From the NCBI RefSeq assembly GCF_900143005.1, contig NZ_FRCS01000013.1:1-64000 (forward strand): a stretch of 64,000 bases of DNA. Direction: 5' to 3'. The stretch comes from Cryptosporangium aurantiacum. GTDB taxonomy: Bacteria > Actinomycetota > Actinomycetes > Mycobacteriales > Cryptosporangiaceae. Of this stretch, positions 42,409 through 51,443 are shown piece by piece. Each line of letters starts with the position of its first letter. Position 1 is the stretch's first letter. A program made the translations under genes and the position numbers. The notes under the pieces are model-generated. The model was not told the DNA's origin. It did not search any database and was given only the letters and a program-made list of their open reading frames with translations.

Positions 42409-43580
42409 TGCGGTACGTGTTCCGGCCGACGGCCGCCGACGCGGCGGGGTTGCTCGCGCTGCCCTGGGAGCGTCCGCTGGCCGAGTGGGACCCCGAACTC
42501 CTGCTCGACGTCCCGCAGCGCGGGATCTCCCGGCACGTGGTCCGGTTCGTCGCCGACAGCGGGCAGGTCTACGCGCTCAAGGAGATCGCCGAGCGGCTGG
42601 CGCGGCACGAGTACGCCCTGCTCACCGACTTCGAGGCCGAGGGGCTGCCCACGGTGTCGGTGCTCGGGCTCTGCGTCGATCGCCCGGACGACCAGGAGGC
42701 GATCCTGGTGACCCGGTACCTCGAGTACTCGATGTCCTACCGCTACCTGTTCTCCCGTCCGCGCGGGCAGTTATCGATGGAACGGCTGCTCGACCCGCTG
42801 GTCGAGCTGCTGGTCCGGCTGCACCTGGCCGGGATCTTCTGGGGTGACTGCTCGCTGTCGAACACGCTGTTCCGCCTGGACGCCGGTCACCTGGCCGCCT
42901 ACCTGGTGGACGCCGAGACCGTCGAGCGGCACCCGGAGCTCACTCCGGGCCAGCGCCGGTACGACGTCGACCTGGCGAGCGAGCGGATCGGCGGCGAGCT
43001 GCTCGACCTCCGGGCCGGGGCGCTCCTGCCCGCCGACGTCGATCCGATCGAGGTCGCCGAGATGCTGCCCGACCGGTACGACGCGCTCTGGGACGAGGTG
43101 ACGCGGGAGGAGGTGTTCGGGCCGGACGAGCAGCGCTACCGGGTCGCCGAGCGGCTGCGGCGGCTCAACGACCTCGGCTTCGACGTGGCCGAGGTCGAGC
43201 TGGTGACGTCACCGGAGGGCACCCGGCTGCGGGTCGACGTCCGGGTCGCCGAGACCGGCCACCACCGGCGCGAGCTGTTCCGGCTGACCGGGCTGGAGGT
43301 CCAGGAGGGGCAGGCGCGGCGGCTGCTCAACGACATCCGCTCGTTCCGTGCGTACCTGGAGCAGCGGGACGGCCGGCCGGTGCCGGAGACGATCGCCGGT
43401 CACACCTGGCTGAACACCGTCTACCAGCCGGTCGTGGACGCGGTGCCGCCCGGGCTGCTCGCGCCCGCGGAGGTGTTCCACGAGGTGCTGGAGCACCGGT
43501 GGTTCCTCTCCGAACGCGCCGGCCGCGACGTCGGCACCACCGCGGCCTTGCGGTCCTACCTGGACCTGCCCGCGCCGTGA
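42408..43580 (+). CDS. DUF4032 / LPS kinase-like protein
   Basis: 390 residues from ATG 42408 (an adjacent in-frame GTG at 42405 is possible). The N-terminal part has an atypical kinase fold: VYALKEI carries the beta-3-type Lys, LHLAGIFWGDCSLSNTLF is the catalytic loop with Asp and Asn (GDCSLSN), and YLVDAETVE stands in the metal-binding position. The C-terminal part (from about 230) is the DUF4032 domain (HTWLNTVYQPVVDAVPP). Substrate and role are unknown. It is coupled to lacI by TGATG. Confidence 0.85.
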   Translation: MRYVFRPTAADAAGLLALPWERPLAEWDPELLLDVPQRGISRHVVRFVADSGQVYALKEIAERLARHEYALLTDFEAEGLPTVSVLGLCVDRPDDQEAILVTRYLEYSMSYRYLFSRPRGQLSMERLLDPLVELLVRLHLAGIFWGDCSLSNTLFRLDAGHLAAYLVDAETVERHPELTPGQRRYDVDLASERIGGELLDLRAGALLPADVDPIEVAEMLPDRYDALWDEVTREEVFGPDEQRYRVAERLRRLNDLGFDVAEVELVTSPEGTRLRVDVRVAETGHHRRELFRLTGLEVQEGQARRLLNDIRSFRAYLEQRDGRPVPETIAGHTWLNTVYQPVVDAVPPGLLAPAEVFHEVLEHRWFLSERAGRDVGTTAALRSYLDLPAP

Positions 43581-43583
43581 CGC

Positions 43584-43621
43584 GAACCCGGGCTCGACGG
43601 CGCTGTGACAGCCCGGTTCCG
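43584..43621. terminator. putative bidirectional terminator
   Basis: GAACCCGGGCT (43584-43594) can pair with AGCCCGGTTC (ending about 43620) with one bulged C, in the 58-bp space between the convergent DUF4032 and IclR genes. GC-rich stem without a U tract. Confidence 0.4.
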
Positions 43622-43638
43622 CGAGAATCCGCGCGGTC

Positions 43639-44430
43639 TCAGCCGAAGTAGCCGAGGCGGTGGCTGATCTCGTCGGCGGTGGCCACCACGGCGGGTGCGA
43701 TCTCGTGCAGCCGGTCGGCCGGGCAGCGGTAGGCGGGTCCGGACGCGCTGACCGCCGCGACCACCGCCCCGTCGGCGCCCCGTACCGGAGCGGCTACCGC
43801 GTTGAGCCCGATCTCGTACTCCTCGACGGTCACCGCGTAGCCGCGCTCCCGGACGTCCGCCAATTGTTCTTCGAGGGCGGAGGCGGACGCGAGCGTCGCG
43901 GGCGTGTACGCGGACAGGCCACCGGCCGCGTACGCGGCCCGGCGCTCCGCGGCGGGCAGCGCCGCGAGCAGCACCTTGCCGCTGGACGTGGCGTGCAACG
44001 GGGTGAGCTGGCCGACCCAGTTGTGCGTGGTGACGGTCGCCCGGCCGCGGACCTGGTCGACGTTGACCGCGTAGTGCTCGCGGAGCACCGCGAGGTTCAC
44101 GGTCTCGCCGACCTCGGCCGCGAGACGCTCGCACGCCTGCCGTCCCTGCTGGACGACGTCGAGCCGGGCCGACACCGCGCCGGCCAGCCGCACGACGCCG
44201 AACCCGAGCCGGTACTTGCCGCGGTCGGTGGTCTGCTCGACCATCCCGCGGTCCTCGAGCGTCTCCAGCAGGCGGAACGCGGTGGACTTGTGCACGGTCA
44301 GTTCGGCGGCGACCTCGCTGACCCCGGCCTCGCCGCGGCGGGCCAGGATCTCCAGGACGCTGATCGCCCGGTCGACGGATTGGACGCCGGGGGGAGCCGT
44401 TTCCTCCGACAGGCGCTCACTGTTCCGCAT
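43639..44430 (-). CDS. IclR-family transcriptional regulator
   Basis: 263 residues. The HTH is at about 18-75 (SVDRAISVLEILARRGEAGVS, HKSTAFRLLETLEDRGMV). The IclR effector domain follows (LHATSSGKVLLAALP, GYAVTVEEYEIGLNAVAAPVRG, VAAVSASGPAYR). It is divergent from betB-betA with an inverted repeat in the 106-bp space between them. It most likely controls choline oxidation. The effector is not known; choline, betaine aldehyde or a downstream product would fit. Confidence 0.92.
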   Translation of the reverse strand: MRNSERLSEETAPPGVQSVDRAISVLEILARRGEAGVSEVAAELTVHKSTAFRLLETLEDRGMVEQTTDRGKYRLGFGVVRLAGAVSARLDVVQQGRQACERLAAEVGETVNLAVLREHYAVNVDQVRGRATVTTHNWVGQLTPLHATSSGKVLLAALPAAERRAAYAAGGLSAYTPATLASASALEEQLADVRERGYAVTVEEYEIGLNAVAAPVRGADGAVVAAVSASGPAYRCPADRLHEIAPAVVATADEISHRLGYFG

Positions 44431-44485
44431 GGCGCAACTGTAATCAGTTCCCTGCCTTGACCCTCGCGCACCAGGCGAGAAAACT

Positions 44486-44521
44486 GTTGCTCCACAGGGA
44501 ACCTGTTTCCACTAGCGCAAC
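44486..44521. promoter_or_regulatory. candidate IclR operator upstream of betB
   Basis: Two imperfect 17-bp half-sites face each other: GTTGCTCCACAGGGAAC at 44486-44502 and the reverse complement of GTTGCGCTAGTGGAAAC at 44505-44521 (12 of 17 positions alike). They end 15 bp before the betB start. Another perfect inverted pair, GTTCCCTG (44447-44454) and CAGGGAAC (44495-44502), spans the same region. The shared GTTGC core recurs at the betaine demethylation promoter (14521). Confidence 0.45.
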
Positions 44522-44536
44522 AGCGGGGGCGATGCC

Positions 44537-46003
44537 GTGCCCGGCCTGTTCATCGACGGACTGTGGACCTCCGGGTCGAGCGGCGGCAAGGACGACGTCC
44601 TCAACCCCGCCGACCGGAGCGTCGTCGCGCAGGTCGACGTCGCCGATCCGACGGACGTGGACGCGGCGGTCACCGCGGCACGGCGGGCGTTCGACGCCGG
44701 GGACTGGGCGCACGCCGCGGTCCGTGACCGCGCGGCGGTGCTGCTCCGGGTCGCCGACCTGCTCGCCCGCGCCAAGGACGAGATCGCCCGGCTGGAGACC
44801 CTCGACACCGGCAAGACGCTGGTGGAGAGCGAGCTGGACGTCGACGACGTGATCGCGGTCTTCCGGTACTACGCCGCGATCGCCGACAGCGACCCCGGGC
44901 GCCTGGTCGACACCGGGCAGCGGGCCGTGGTCAGCCGCATCGTCTACGAGCCGGTCGGCGTCTGCGCGCTGATCACCCCGTGGAACTACCCGCTACTGCA
45001 GATCTCCTGGAAGGTCGCGCCCGCGCTCGCGGCCGGGAACACCGTGGTGATCAAGCCGAGCGAGGTCACGCCGCTCACCACGATCCGGCTGGTCGAGCTG
45101 CTGGCCGACGCCGGGGTCCCGGCCGGGGTCGTCAACCTGGTGCTGGGCGCCGGTCCGGTCGGTGCGTCGCTGGTCGCGCACCCGGACGTCGATCTGGTGT
45201 CGTTCACCGGCGGGGTGGCCACCGGAAAGGGGATCCTGCGCGCGGCGGCCGACACCGTGAAGCGGGTGACGGTCGAGCTCGGCGGGAAGAACCCGAACAT
45301 CGTGTTCGCCGACAGCGACTTCGAGACCGTCGTCGACTACGCGCTGACCGCGGTGTTCCTCCACTCCGGACAGGTGTGTTCGGCGGGGGCGCGGCTGCTG
45401 GTCGAGGCGCCGATGCACGACGCGCTGGTCGCCGAGATCGCGGCCCGCGCCGAGCGGATCGTGGTCGGGAACGGGCTCGACCCGGCGTCGGAGACCGGGC
45501 CGCTGGTGTCGGCAGCGCACCGCGACAAGGTCGAGGCGTACGTGGCGGCCGGACTCACCGACGGAGCACGGCTGGTGGCCGGTGGGCGCCGCCCGGAGGA
45601 TCCCGCGCTGGCGAACGGGTTCTTCTACCGCCCGACGGTGTTCGACGGCTGCCACGCGGACATGCGCATCGTCCGCGAGGAGACGTTCGGCCCGCTGCTC
45701 ACCGTCGAAACGTTCTCGTCCGAGGCGGAAGCCCTGGCGTTGGCGAACGACACGCAGTACGGGCTGGCCGGCGCGGTCTGGACGACCGACGCCGCTAGGG
45801 CCGAGCGGGTCGCGCGCGGCCTGCGCGCCGGCACCGTGTGGATCAACGACTACCACCCGTACGTGCCGCAGGCCGAGTGGGGCGGGTTCAAGCAGTCCGG
45901 GAACGGCCGTGAGCTGGGCCCGAGCGGCCTGGCCGAGTACCGCGAGGCGAAACACATCTGGCAGAACACGGCGCCGTCGCCGCAGCGCTGGTTCAAGGGG
46001 TGA
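44537..46003 (+). CDS. betB: betaine aldehyde dehydrogenase
   Basis: 488-residue NAD(P)-dependent aldehyde dehydrogenase. The nucleotide-binding region TPWNYPLLQISWKVAPAL is followed by FTGG, the general base Glu247 in VELGGKNPN and the nucleophile Cys281 in SGQVCSAGARL. Length and WINDYHPYVPQAEWGGFKQSG near the C terminus fit betaine aldehyde dehydrogenases. Expected reaction: betaine aldehyde to glycine betaine. The neighbouring choline dehydrogenase-like gene, overlapping as GTGA, supports this substrate. Confidence 0.87.
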   Translation: MPGLFIDGLWTSGSSGGKDDVLNPADRSVVAQVDVADPTDVDAAVTAARRAFDAGDWAHAAVRDRAAVLLRVADLLARAKDEIARLETLDTGKTLVESELDVDDVIAVFRYYAAIADSDPGRLVDTGQRAVVSRIVYEPVGVCALITPWNYPLLQISWKVAPALAAGNTVVIKPSEVTPLTTIRLVELLADAGVPAGVVNLVLGAGPVGASLVAHPDVDLVSFTGGVATGKGILRAAADTVKRVTVELGGKNPNIVFADSDFETVVDYALTAVFLHSGQVCSAGARLLVEAPMHDALVAEIAARAERIVVGNGLDPASETGPLVSAAHRDKVEAYVAAGLTDGARLVAGGRRPEDPALANGFFYRPTVFDGCHADMRIVREETFGPLLTVETFSSEAEALALANDTQYGLAGAVWTTDAARAERVARGLRAGTVWINDYHPYVPQAEWGGFKQSGNGRELGPSGLAEYREAKHIWQNTAPSPQRWFKG

Positions 46004-47508
46004 GCTTGTTCGACTATGTGGTGGTCGGCGGTGGCAGCGCGGGGTGCGTGGTCGCTTCCCGGCTCTCCGAGGATCCTGGTGTATCGGTGTGCCTGCTGGA
46101 AGCGGGGCCGTCCGACGTCGGCGACGAGAAGATCCTGCGGCTGAGCGACTGGATGTTCCTGCTGGAGTCCGGCTACGACTGGGACTACCTGGTCGAACCG
46201 CAGGAGCGCGGCAACAGCTTCCTCCGGCACTCGCGCGCGCGGGTGCTGGGCGGCTGCTCGTCGCACAACTCGTGCATCGCGTTCTGGCCGTTACGAGAGG
46301 ATCTGGCGGCCTGGGGCCTGCCCGGCTGGGGTTTCGACGAGTGCCTGCCGCTGTTGCGGCGGCTGGAGGACACGGTGCGGATCCGGACCGTGCCGCCGCA
46401 GGATCCGTGCGGTGTCGCGCTGCTGGAGGCGGCGGCGCAGGCCGGGTTGCCGACCGTGTCGTTCGACGCCGGGGCGACCGTCGTGAACGGGGCGGGCTGG
46501 TTCCGGATCAACGCCTCCGACGACGGCATCCGCAGCTCGTCGTCGCACGCGTACCTGCATCCGGTGCTCGAGTCCCGGCCGAACCTGACCGTGATCACCG
46601 ACGCGTGGGCGTCGCGCGTTCTGCTCTCCGATCGGCGAGCCACCGGCGTGGAGTACCTGGCCGCCGACCGGGTGCACCGGTTGACCGTGTCCGCCCGCCG
46701 TGAGGTGATCGTCTCCTGCGGAGCGATCGACACGCCGAAGCTGCTGATGCTGTCGGGCATCGGGCCGGCGGAGCACCTGCGCGAGGTCGGGGTGGACGTC
46801 GTCGTCGACGCACCGGGGGTCGGCGCGAACCTCGACGACCACGTCGAGGGCCTGGTGATGTGGGACGCGGCGAAACCGATGGTCAGCGAATCGACGCAGT
46901 GGTGGGAGATCGGCCTGTTCGCGGCGACCCGGGAAGGGCTCGACCGGCCGGACCTGATGATGCACTACGGGTCGGTGCCGTTCGACCTGAACACCGTGCG
47001 GTGGGGGTACCCGACCACCGAGAACGGCTTCTGCCTGACGCCGAACGTGACTCAGGGCCGGTCGCGGGGCACCGTGCGGCTGCGGTCGCGGGACTTCCGG
47101 GACAAGGCCCGCGTCGACCCGCGGTACTTCACCGACGACGAGGGACACGACGAGCGTGTGATGCTGGCCGGGCTACGGCTGGCCCGGACGATCGCCGCGC
47201 AGCCCGCGCTGGCCGGGTGGGTCGGCCGGGAGCTGGCACCCGGCCCGTCAGCGGTGACCGACGACGAGTTGCTGGATTATGTTCACAAGACGCACAACAC
47301 CGTCTACCACCCGTCGTGCACGGCTCGGATGGGCCGGGACGACGATCCGTACGCGGTGCTGGACGCCCAGCTGCGGGTTCGGGGCGTGCGTGGCCTGCGG
47401 GTGGCGGACGCGTCGGCGATGCCGTTGCTCACCACCGTGAACCCGAACCTGACGACGATGATGATCGGCGAGCGCTGCGGGGACCTGATTCGCGCGTCGA
47501 CCGGGTAG
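46000..47508 (+). CDS. betA: GMC-family choline dehydrogenase-like oxidoreductase
   Basis: 502-residue FAD enzyme. It opens with the dinucleotide motif DYVVVGGGSAGCVVASRLSE and has the GMC signature ARVLGGCSSHNSCIAFW. Downstream it has LMLSGIGPAEHLREVGVDVV (GMC signature 2) and the catalytic HPSCTARMG region near the C terminus. As partner of BetB it should oxidise choline to betaine aldehyde. The GTG start at 46000 overlaps the betB stop. Choline specificity is inferred from operon context and family; other alcohols are possible. Confidence 0.83.
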   Translation: MSLFDYVVVGGGSAGCVVASRLSEDPGVSVCLLEAGPSDVGDEKILRLSDWMFLLESGYDWDYLVEPQERGNSFLRHSRARVLGGCSSHNSCIAFWPLREDLAAWGLPGWGFDECLPLLRRLEDTVRIRTVPPQDPCGVALLEAAAQAGLPTVSFDAGATVVNGAGWFRINASDDGIRSSSSHAYLHPVLESRPNLTVITDAWASRVLLSDRRATGVEYLAADRVHRLTVSARREVIVSCGAIDTPKLLMLSGIGPAEHLREVGVDVVVDAPGVGANLDDHVEGLVMWDAAKPMVSESTQWWEIGLFAATREGLDRPDLMMHYGSVPFDLNTVRWGYPTTENGFCLTPNVTQGRSRGTVRLRSRDFRDKARVDPRYFTDDEGHDERVMLAGLRLARTIAAQPALAGWVGRELAPGPSAVTDDELLDYVHKTHNTVYHPSCTARMGRDDDPYAVLDAQLRVRGVRGLRVADASAMPLLTTVNPNLTTMMIGERCGDLIRASTG

Positions 47509-47551
47509 TTCTGCTCAGGTGCCTGTTGCCGGGGTTCGAAACTGTGGCTTC

Positions 47552-50500
47552 ATGACCCCCGAACGACCCGACGATCCCGCGCACGCCGCGGAGCCGGCGC
47601 GCGCATCCGCGACGCCGCACGCCGACGCGGAGCCGGCGCGCGTGGCCGCGGAGCCGGCGCACGGCGCCGCGGAGCCGGCGCACGGCGCCGCGGAGGCTCG
47701 CGTGGCCGCGGAGGCGGCGCGTGCATCCGCCGCGGAGGCGGCGCGTGCCGACGCGGAGCGGGCGCGCGCCGACGCGGCGCTGGCCGCGGCCGCGCAGGCC
47801 TACGAACAGGCCACCGCACGCGCGCGCGCCACCCGCGCCGAGGCCGAGCGCGCCGACTGGTTCGCCGCCGAGGCCTACCGAAGCTGGACCGCCGCCTCGG
47901 CGTACCGGGCGCACCTGCAGGCCCAGCGGGTCGCGGGCGCGCGTCCGGTCAGCCCGCCGGTGTGGGTGCCGCGGGAGGGCGACCCGGCTCCGCGGCCGGA
48001 GGCGTCGACCCGGTCCGCGCAGACCGTGCTGCTCACGCTCGGTGGTGTGCTGCTGGCGGTCGCAGCGGTCGTGTTCACGGTGGTCGCGTGGGGTGCGTTC
48101 GGCATCGGCGGCCGGGCCGTGATCCTCGCCGGGATCACCGCGGTGACGTTCGCCGCCCCGGCCGTCCTGCACCGGAGGGGCCTGGCGTCGACCGCCGAGA
48201 CGTTCGCGATGCTCGGCCTCGTGCTGCTCACGCTGGACGGGTACGCGGTGTGGCACGTGGGATGGGCGCCGGCCACGGTGGACCCGGTCGGCTACGCCGG
48301 CCTGGTGGTGGGGGTCGCCGCGGTGGTCGCGCTCGGGTATCCGGCGCTGGTGCCGGTGCGCACGGTGCGGCCGGCCGGTCTGGTGCTGACGCACGTCGCC
48401 GCCGTGCTCCTCGTCTGGCCGGTGGCGGACGCCGTGGTGCACTGGGCGGTGCTCGGGTTGGCACTCGTCGCCGTCGACCTGCTCGTGCGCCGACGCGCGG
48501 CGGTCCCGGCGGGCGCGGCGGTCCCGGCGGGCGCGGCGGGCGCGGCGGTCCCGGCGGGCGCGGCGGGCGCGGCGGTCCCGGCGGGCGCCGCGCCGGCCGG
48601 GAGCGCGGCGCTGCGTGGGGTGGCGGGGCTCTGTGGTGGTCCCGCGGCCGTGCTCACGCTGGTGGCCGGGGTGCTCGCCGCCGCGTCGTCGTCGCCGTTG
48701 CCCTGGCCGTCGAGCGTCCCGGAGTGGATGGTCGGAACGCTGGTGCTCGTCGGGCTGGCGGCCGCGGTGCTGGCGGCAGCCGAGACCGTGCGGACCGGGG
48801 TGCCGGTGGCGCGGGGGTTCGCGGCGGCGCTGGCGGTGCCGGTCGCGCTGGTGGGGCCGGTAGTGCAGTGGGTGCGGTTCGGCCCGGACGGGTGGGGGCT
48901 GACCGGGTTCGCGGTCGCTGCCGGCCTGGGTGCGGTGGTGACGCTGGCCTTACGGACGCCGTGGCGGGTAGGCGCCGGAGCGACGTCCACCGTGCTCGTC
49001 GGCGTCGCGGCGATCCCGCCCGCCGCGGCCGTCGCGTTCGCGCTGTTCTCGACGCTGGCCGACCCGGACCTCTTCTGGAAAGCGTCGCCGACCGACGTCG
49101 TGTGGGCCTACCCGGAAACCCGGTCGACCTGGGACGTCGTCGTGGCGCTCGGCGTCGTGCTGGCGGCCGGAGCGATGCTCGCGGTGGCGCTCCGCCGGGT
49201 TGCGTGGCGTCGCGCCGCCGGCACCGCCGGGGCGCTGGCCGCTGCCACGGGTGCGGTGCTCGTGCCGTCGGCCGCGACCGCGTCGATCGCGGTGACGGTG
49301 CTGGCAAGCGGTGCGGTGGCCGCGGTGGCGATGGCTCTCGGCGCGCTCCGCGGCGGTGCGGTCGCGGCGTGGCTGCTGCTCGCGCTCGGCGGGGCCTCCG
49401 GCGGGTACGCGGTTCTGGCGGCGCTCACCTCCCGGGACGTCACGCTGGTGACGCTCGGCGCGCTCGCGGCCGGGTACGGGCTGCTCGCCGTGTTCGCGAC
49501 CTCCCCGCGGCGGCAGGGCTACCTCACCGGCGTCGGGCTCGGTCTGCTCGCAGGCTTCGGCGCGGCGGCGGCAACGGCGGCCACCGCGGACGCGTCCGGC
49601 TGGGCCGGTGGCTCCGGGCCTGCCGGGGTCGCGATCGGACTGACCGGCGTGGTCATGCTGCTCGTCACGGTGTGGACGCGGACACGCCGCCCGCTGACCG
49701 CGCTGGTCGCCGCGGTCGTCGCCGGGGTCGCGGGGTACCTCGGGCTGGCGCTCGCCGGGTGGGCGCTGGAGTACGCCGGGTTCGTCCGCACCGTGGACCG
49801 GTCGGTGCTCGCGCTGCTGGCCGTGGCCGCCGGGGTCTTGGCGGCGACCGCTGCCCGAGCCGTGGCCGCCGGCGTCTCGGCGGCGACCGCCGCCCGAGCC
49901 GTGGCCGCCGGGGTCTCGGCGGCGACCGCTGCCCGAGCCGTGGCCGCCGGCGTCTCGGCGGCGACCGCCGCCCGAGCCGCGGCCCCGGCCACGGAGCGGT
50001 GGGTCGGCGCGGTGGCCGCGGCGCCCGGGCTGGTGATCGCGGCCGGAGCGCTGATGCCGACCCTGCGGACGATCGTGGTCGCGCCGCTGACCTGGGTCAC
50101 CGCGGTCTGGCAGGGTGCCCCGGCGGACGCCGCGCTGCTCGGACCGGACCAGGAGTTCGCCGGCACCGCACTCGACCCGCTCGCGGTGCTGGTGCTCGGC
50201 GTCGCGGCGATGGCGCTCGTCGGAGTGCGGTGGCCACGGGACCCCCGGACGCTGCTGCGGTTCGGCATCCCGGCGGCGGCACCGGCGATCGCGGAGCTGG
50301 CCCCCGCGCTGCACGCACCCTGGCCGGTCGCGCTCGTCGTGCTGCTCGCGCTGTCCGCAGCCGGAGTCACGATCGCCTGCTACCCCGGCGGCGTCGGCGC
50401 CGCGCCCGGGTCGCTCGGGGCCACGGTCGCGGGTGTCGTGCTGGCCGCGATCGCCGGACTCACCGCGGTGGCCTGGTCGCTCGCCGACCGCACCGCCACG

Positions 50501-51382
50501 CTCGCCGTCCTCGGCACCGTGCTGGCCGGCACCGTGCTGGTCACGGTGTTCGTCCGCGCCCCGGCGCCGCGCCGCGTCGCGGCCGCCACCGCCAGCGCGA
50601 CGGTTCTCGCGCTGGCGTTCGCGATCGGCGCCTCCGCCGACGTCCCCGCCGCGTACCTGCTGCTCGTCTTCGCCACGATCCTGGTGCTGCCGGGCCTGTT
50701 CGGCGGGCCCCGCGTCGTCACCGACGTGCTCGACGCCGGAGCCGCGGTGACCGGTGCGGTCGCGCTGCTCGCCGCGGTCGTGCTGTCGCGCCCCGACCAG
50801 CCGGTCCTCGCGCTCACCGCGACGCTGCTCGCCGTCCCGATGGGCCTGGCCGGCCTCCGGGCGTCCCGCCGCTGGTGCCTCGTGATGATCCCGTTCGTGG
50901 AGCTCGGCGCGCTCTGGGCCTGGCTCGTCCTCGCCGACGTGGCCACCCCCGAGGCGTACACGCTGCCGGCGGCCGCGCTCACCGCCGCGTTCGGGCTCTA
51001 CACCCAGCACCGACGTCCGTCGCTCTCGTCCTGGGTGACACTCGGACCGGCGCTCGTCGTGGCCGCGGTACCGACGTCGGTGGTCGCACTGTCCGCGGGA
51101 GTGCTCGGGCTGCGGGTGTTGCTGCTCGGCACCGTCGCGCTGGTGGTGACGCTCGCCGGTGCGGTGACACGTCGGCAGGCCCCGTTCCTCGGCGGCGCGG
51201 TCGTCCTGGTGCTGGTCGCCGCGCGGGCGCTCGCGCCGGTGCTGCCCACGCTCGCCGACACGCTCCCGACCTGGGTGCCGCTGTCGGTCGCCGGTGCGCT
51301 GCTGATCGGCGTCGGCGCCACCTACGAGCAGCGGCGCCGCGACGCCACCCGCCTCGCCGGCTACGTCCGCGACATGCACTGA
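47552..51382 (+). CDS. SCO7613-like multi-pass membrane protein
   Basis: 1276 residues. A cytosolic N-terminal region of about 150 residues is Ala/Glu/Arg-rich (repeats such as AEPAHGAAEPAHGA, then an alpha-helical AEAARASAAEAARADAERAR). It is followed by around 30 hydrophobic helices of Ala/Val/Leu/Gly composition up to residue 1260, with a short basic tail (YEQRRRDATRLAGYVRD). This matches actinobacterial SCO7613 C-terminal-domain membrane proteins of unknown role. Two in-frame tandem repeats lie in loops. I chose ATG 47552; upstream in-frame GTG (47519) cannot be excluded. Convergent with the M20 gene. Confidence 0.8.
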   Translation: MTPERPDDPAHAAEPARASATPHADAEPARVAAEPAHGAAEPAHGAAEARVAAEAARASAAEAARADAERARADAALAAAAQAYEQATARARATRAEAERADWFAAEAYRSWTAASAYRAHLQAQRVAGARPVSPPVWVPREGDPAPRPEASTRSAQTVLLTLGGVLLAVAAVVFTVVAWGAFGIGGRAVILAGITAVTFAAPAVLHRRGLASTAETFAMLGLVLLTLDGYAVWHVGWAPATVDPVGYAGLVVGVAAVVALGYPALVPVRTVRPAGLVLTHVAAVLLVWPVADAVVHWAVLGLALVAVDLLVRRRAAVPAGAAVPAGAAGAAVPAGAAGAAVPAGAAPAGSAALRGVAGLCGGPAAVLTLVAGVLAAASSSPLPWPSSVPEWMVGTLVLVGLAAAVLAAAETVRTGVPVARGFAAALAVPVALVGPVVQWVRFGPDGWGLTGFAVAAGLGAVVTLALRTPWRVGAGATSTVLVGVAAIPPAAAVAFALFSTLADPDLFWKASPTDVVWAYPETRSTWDVVVALGVVLAAGAMLAVALRRVAWRRAAGTAGALAAATGAVLVPSAATASIAVTVLASGAVAAVAMALGALRGGAVAAWLLLALGGASGGYAVLAALTSRDVTLVTLGALAAGYGLLAVFATSPRRQGYLTGVGLGLLAGFGAAAATAATADASGWAGGSGPAGVAIGLTGVVMLLVTVWTRTRRPLTALVAAVVAGVAGYLGLALAGWALEYAGFVRTVDRSVLALLAVAAGVLAATAARAVAAGVSAATAARAVAAGVSAATAARAVAAGVSAATAARAAAPATERWVGAVAAAPGLVIAAGALMPTLRTIVVAPLTWVTAVWQGAPADAALLGPDQEFAGTALDPLAVLVLGVAAMALVGVRWPRDPRTLLRFGIPAAAPAIAELAPALHAPWPVALVVLLALSAAGVTIACYPGGVGAAPGSLGATVAGVVLAAIAGLTAVAWSLADRTATLAVLGTVLAGTVLVTVFVRAPAPRRVAAATASATVLALAFAIGASADVPAAYLLLVFATILVLPGLFGGPRVVTDVLDAGAAVTGAVALLAAVVLSRPDQPVLALTATLLAVPMGLAGLRASRRWCLVMIPFVELGALWAWLVLADVATPEAYTLPAAALTAAFGLYTQHRRPSLSSWVTLGPALVVAAVPTSVVALSAGVLGLRVLLLGTVALVVTLAGAVTRRQAPFLGGAVVLVLVAARALAPVLPTLADTLPTWVPLSVAGALLIGVGATYEQRRRDATRLAGYVRDMH
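48496..48590. repeat. GCGGTCCCGGCGGGC short tandem repeats
   Basis: Interleaved 18- and 27-bp units encoding AAVPAG and AGAAVPAGA inside the SCO7613-like gene; entirely in frame. Slippage-prone, low-complexity loop sequence. Confidence 0.8.
49823..49978. repeat. four 39-bp in-frame repeats (VAAGVSAATAARA)
   Basis: Four consecutive 39-bp units, each encoding a 13-residue VAAGVSAATAARA segment, inside the SCO7613-like gene. Silent differences alternate (copies 1 and 3 against 2 and 4), indicating duplication of a 78-bp pair. The predicted product is an Ala-rich loop between membrane helices. Confidence 0.88.
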
Positions 51383-51389
51383 GAAACCT

Positions 51390-51437
51390 GTCCAGATATC
51401 GACGTATCGCGCGCCCGGGATACGTCGATATCTGGAC
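51390..51437. terminator. perfect 19-bp hairpin between convergent genes
   Basis: GTCCAGATATCGACGTATC (51390-51408) pairs without mismatch with GATACGTCGATATCTGGAC (51419-51437) around a 10-nt GC loop. It fills the 61-bp gap between the SCO7613-like gene and the convergent M20 gene. Base composition is much richer in A/T than its surroundings. No U tract; likely a bidirectional terminator. Confidence 0.75.
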
Positions 51438-51443
51438 GATCCG

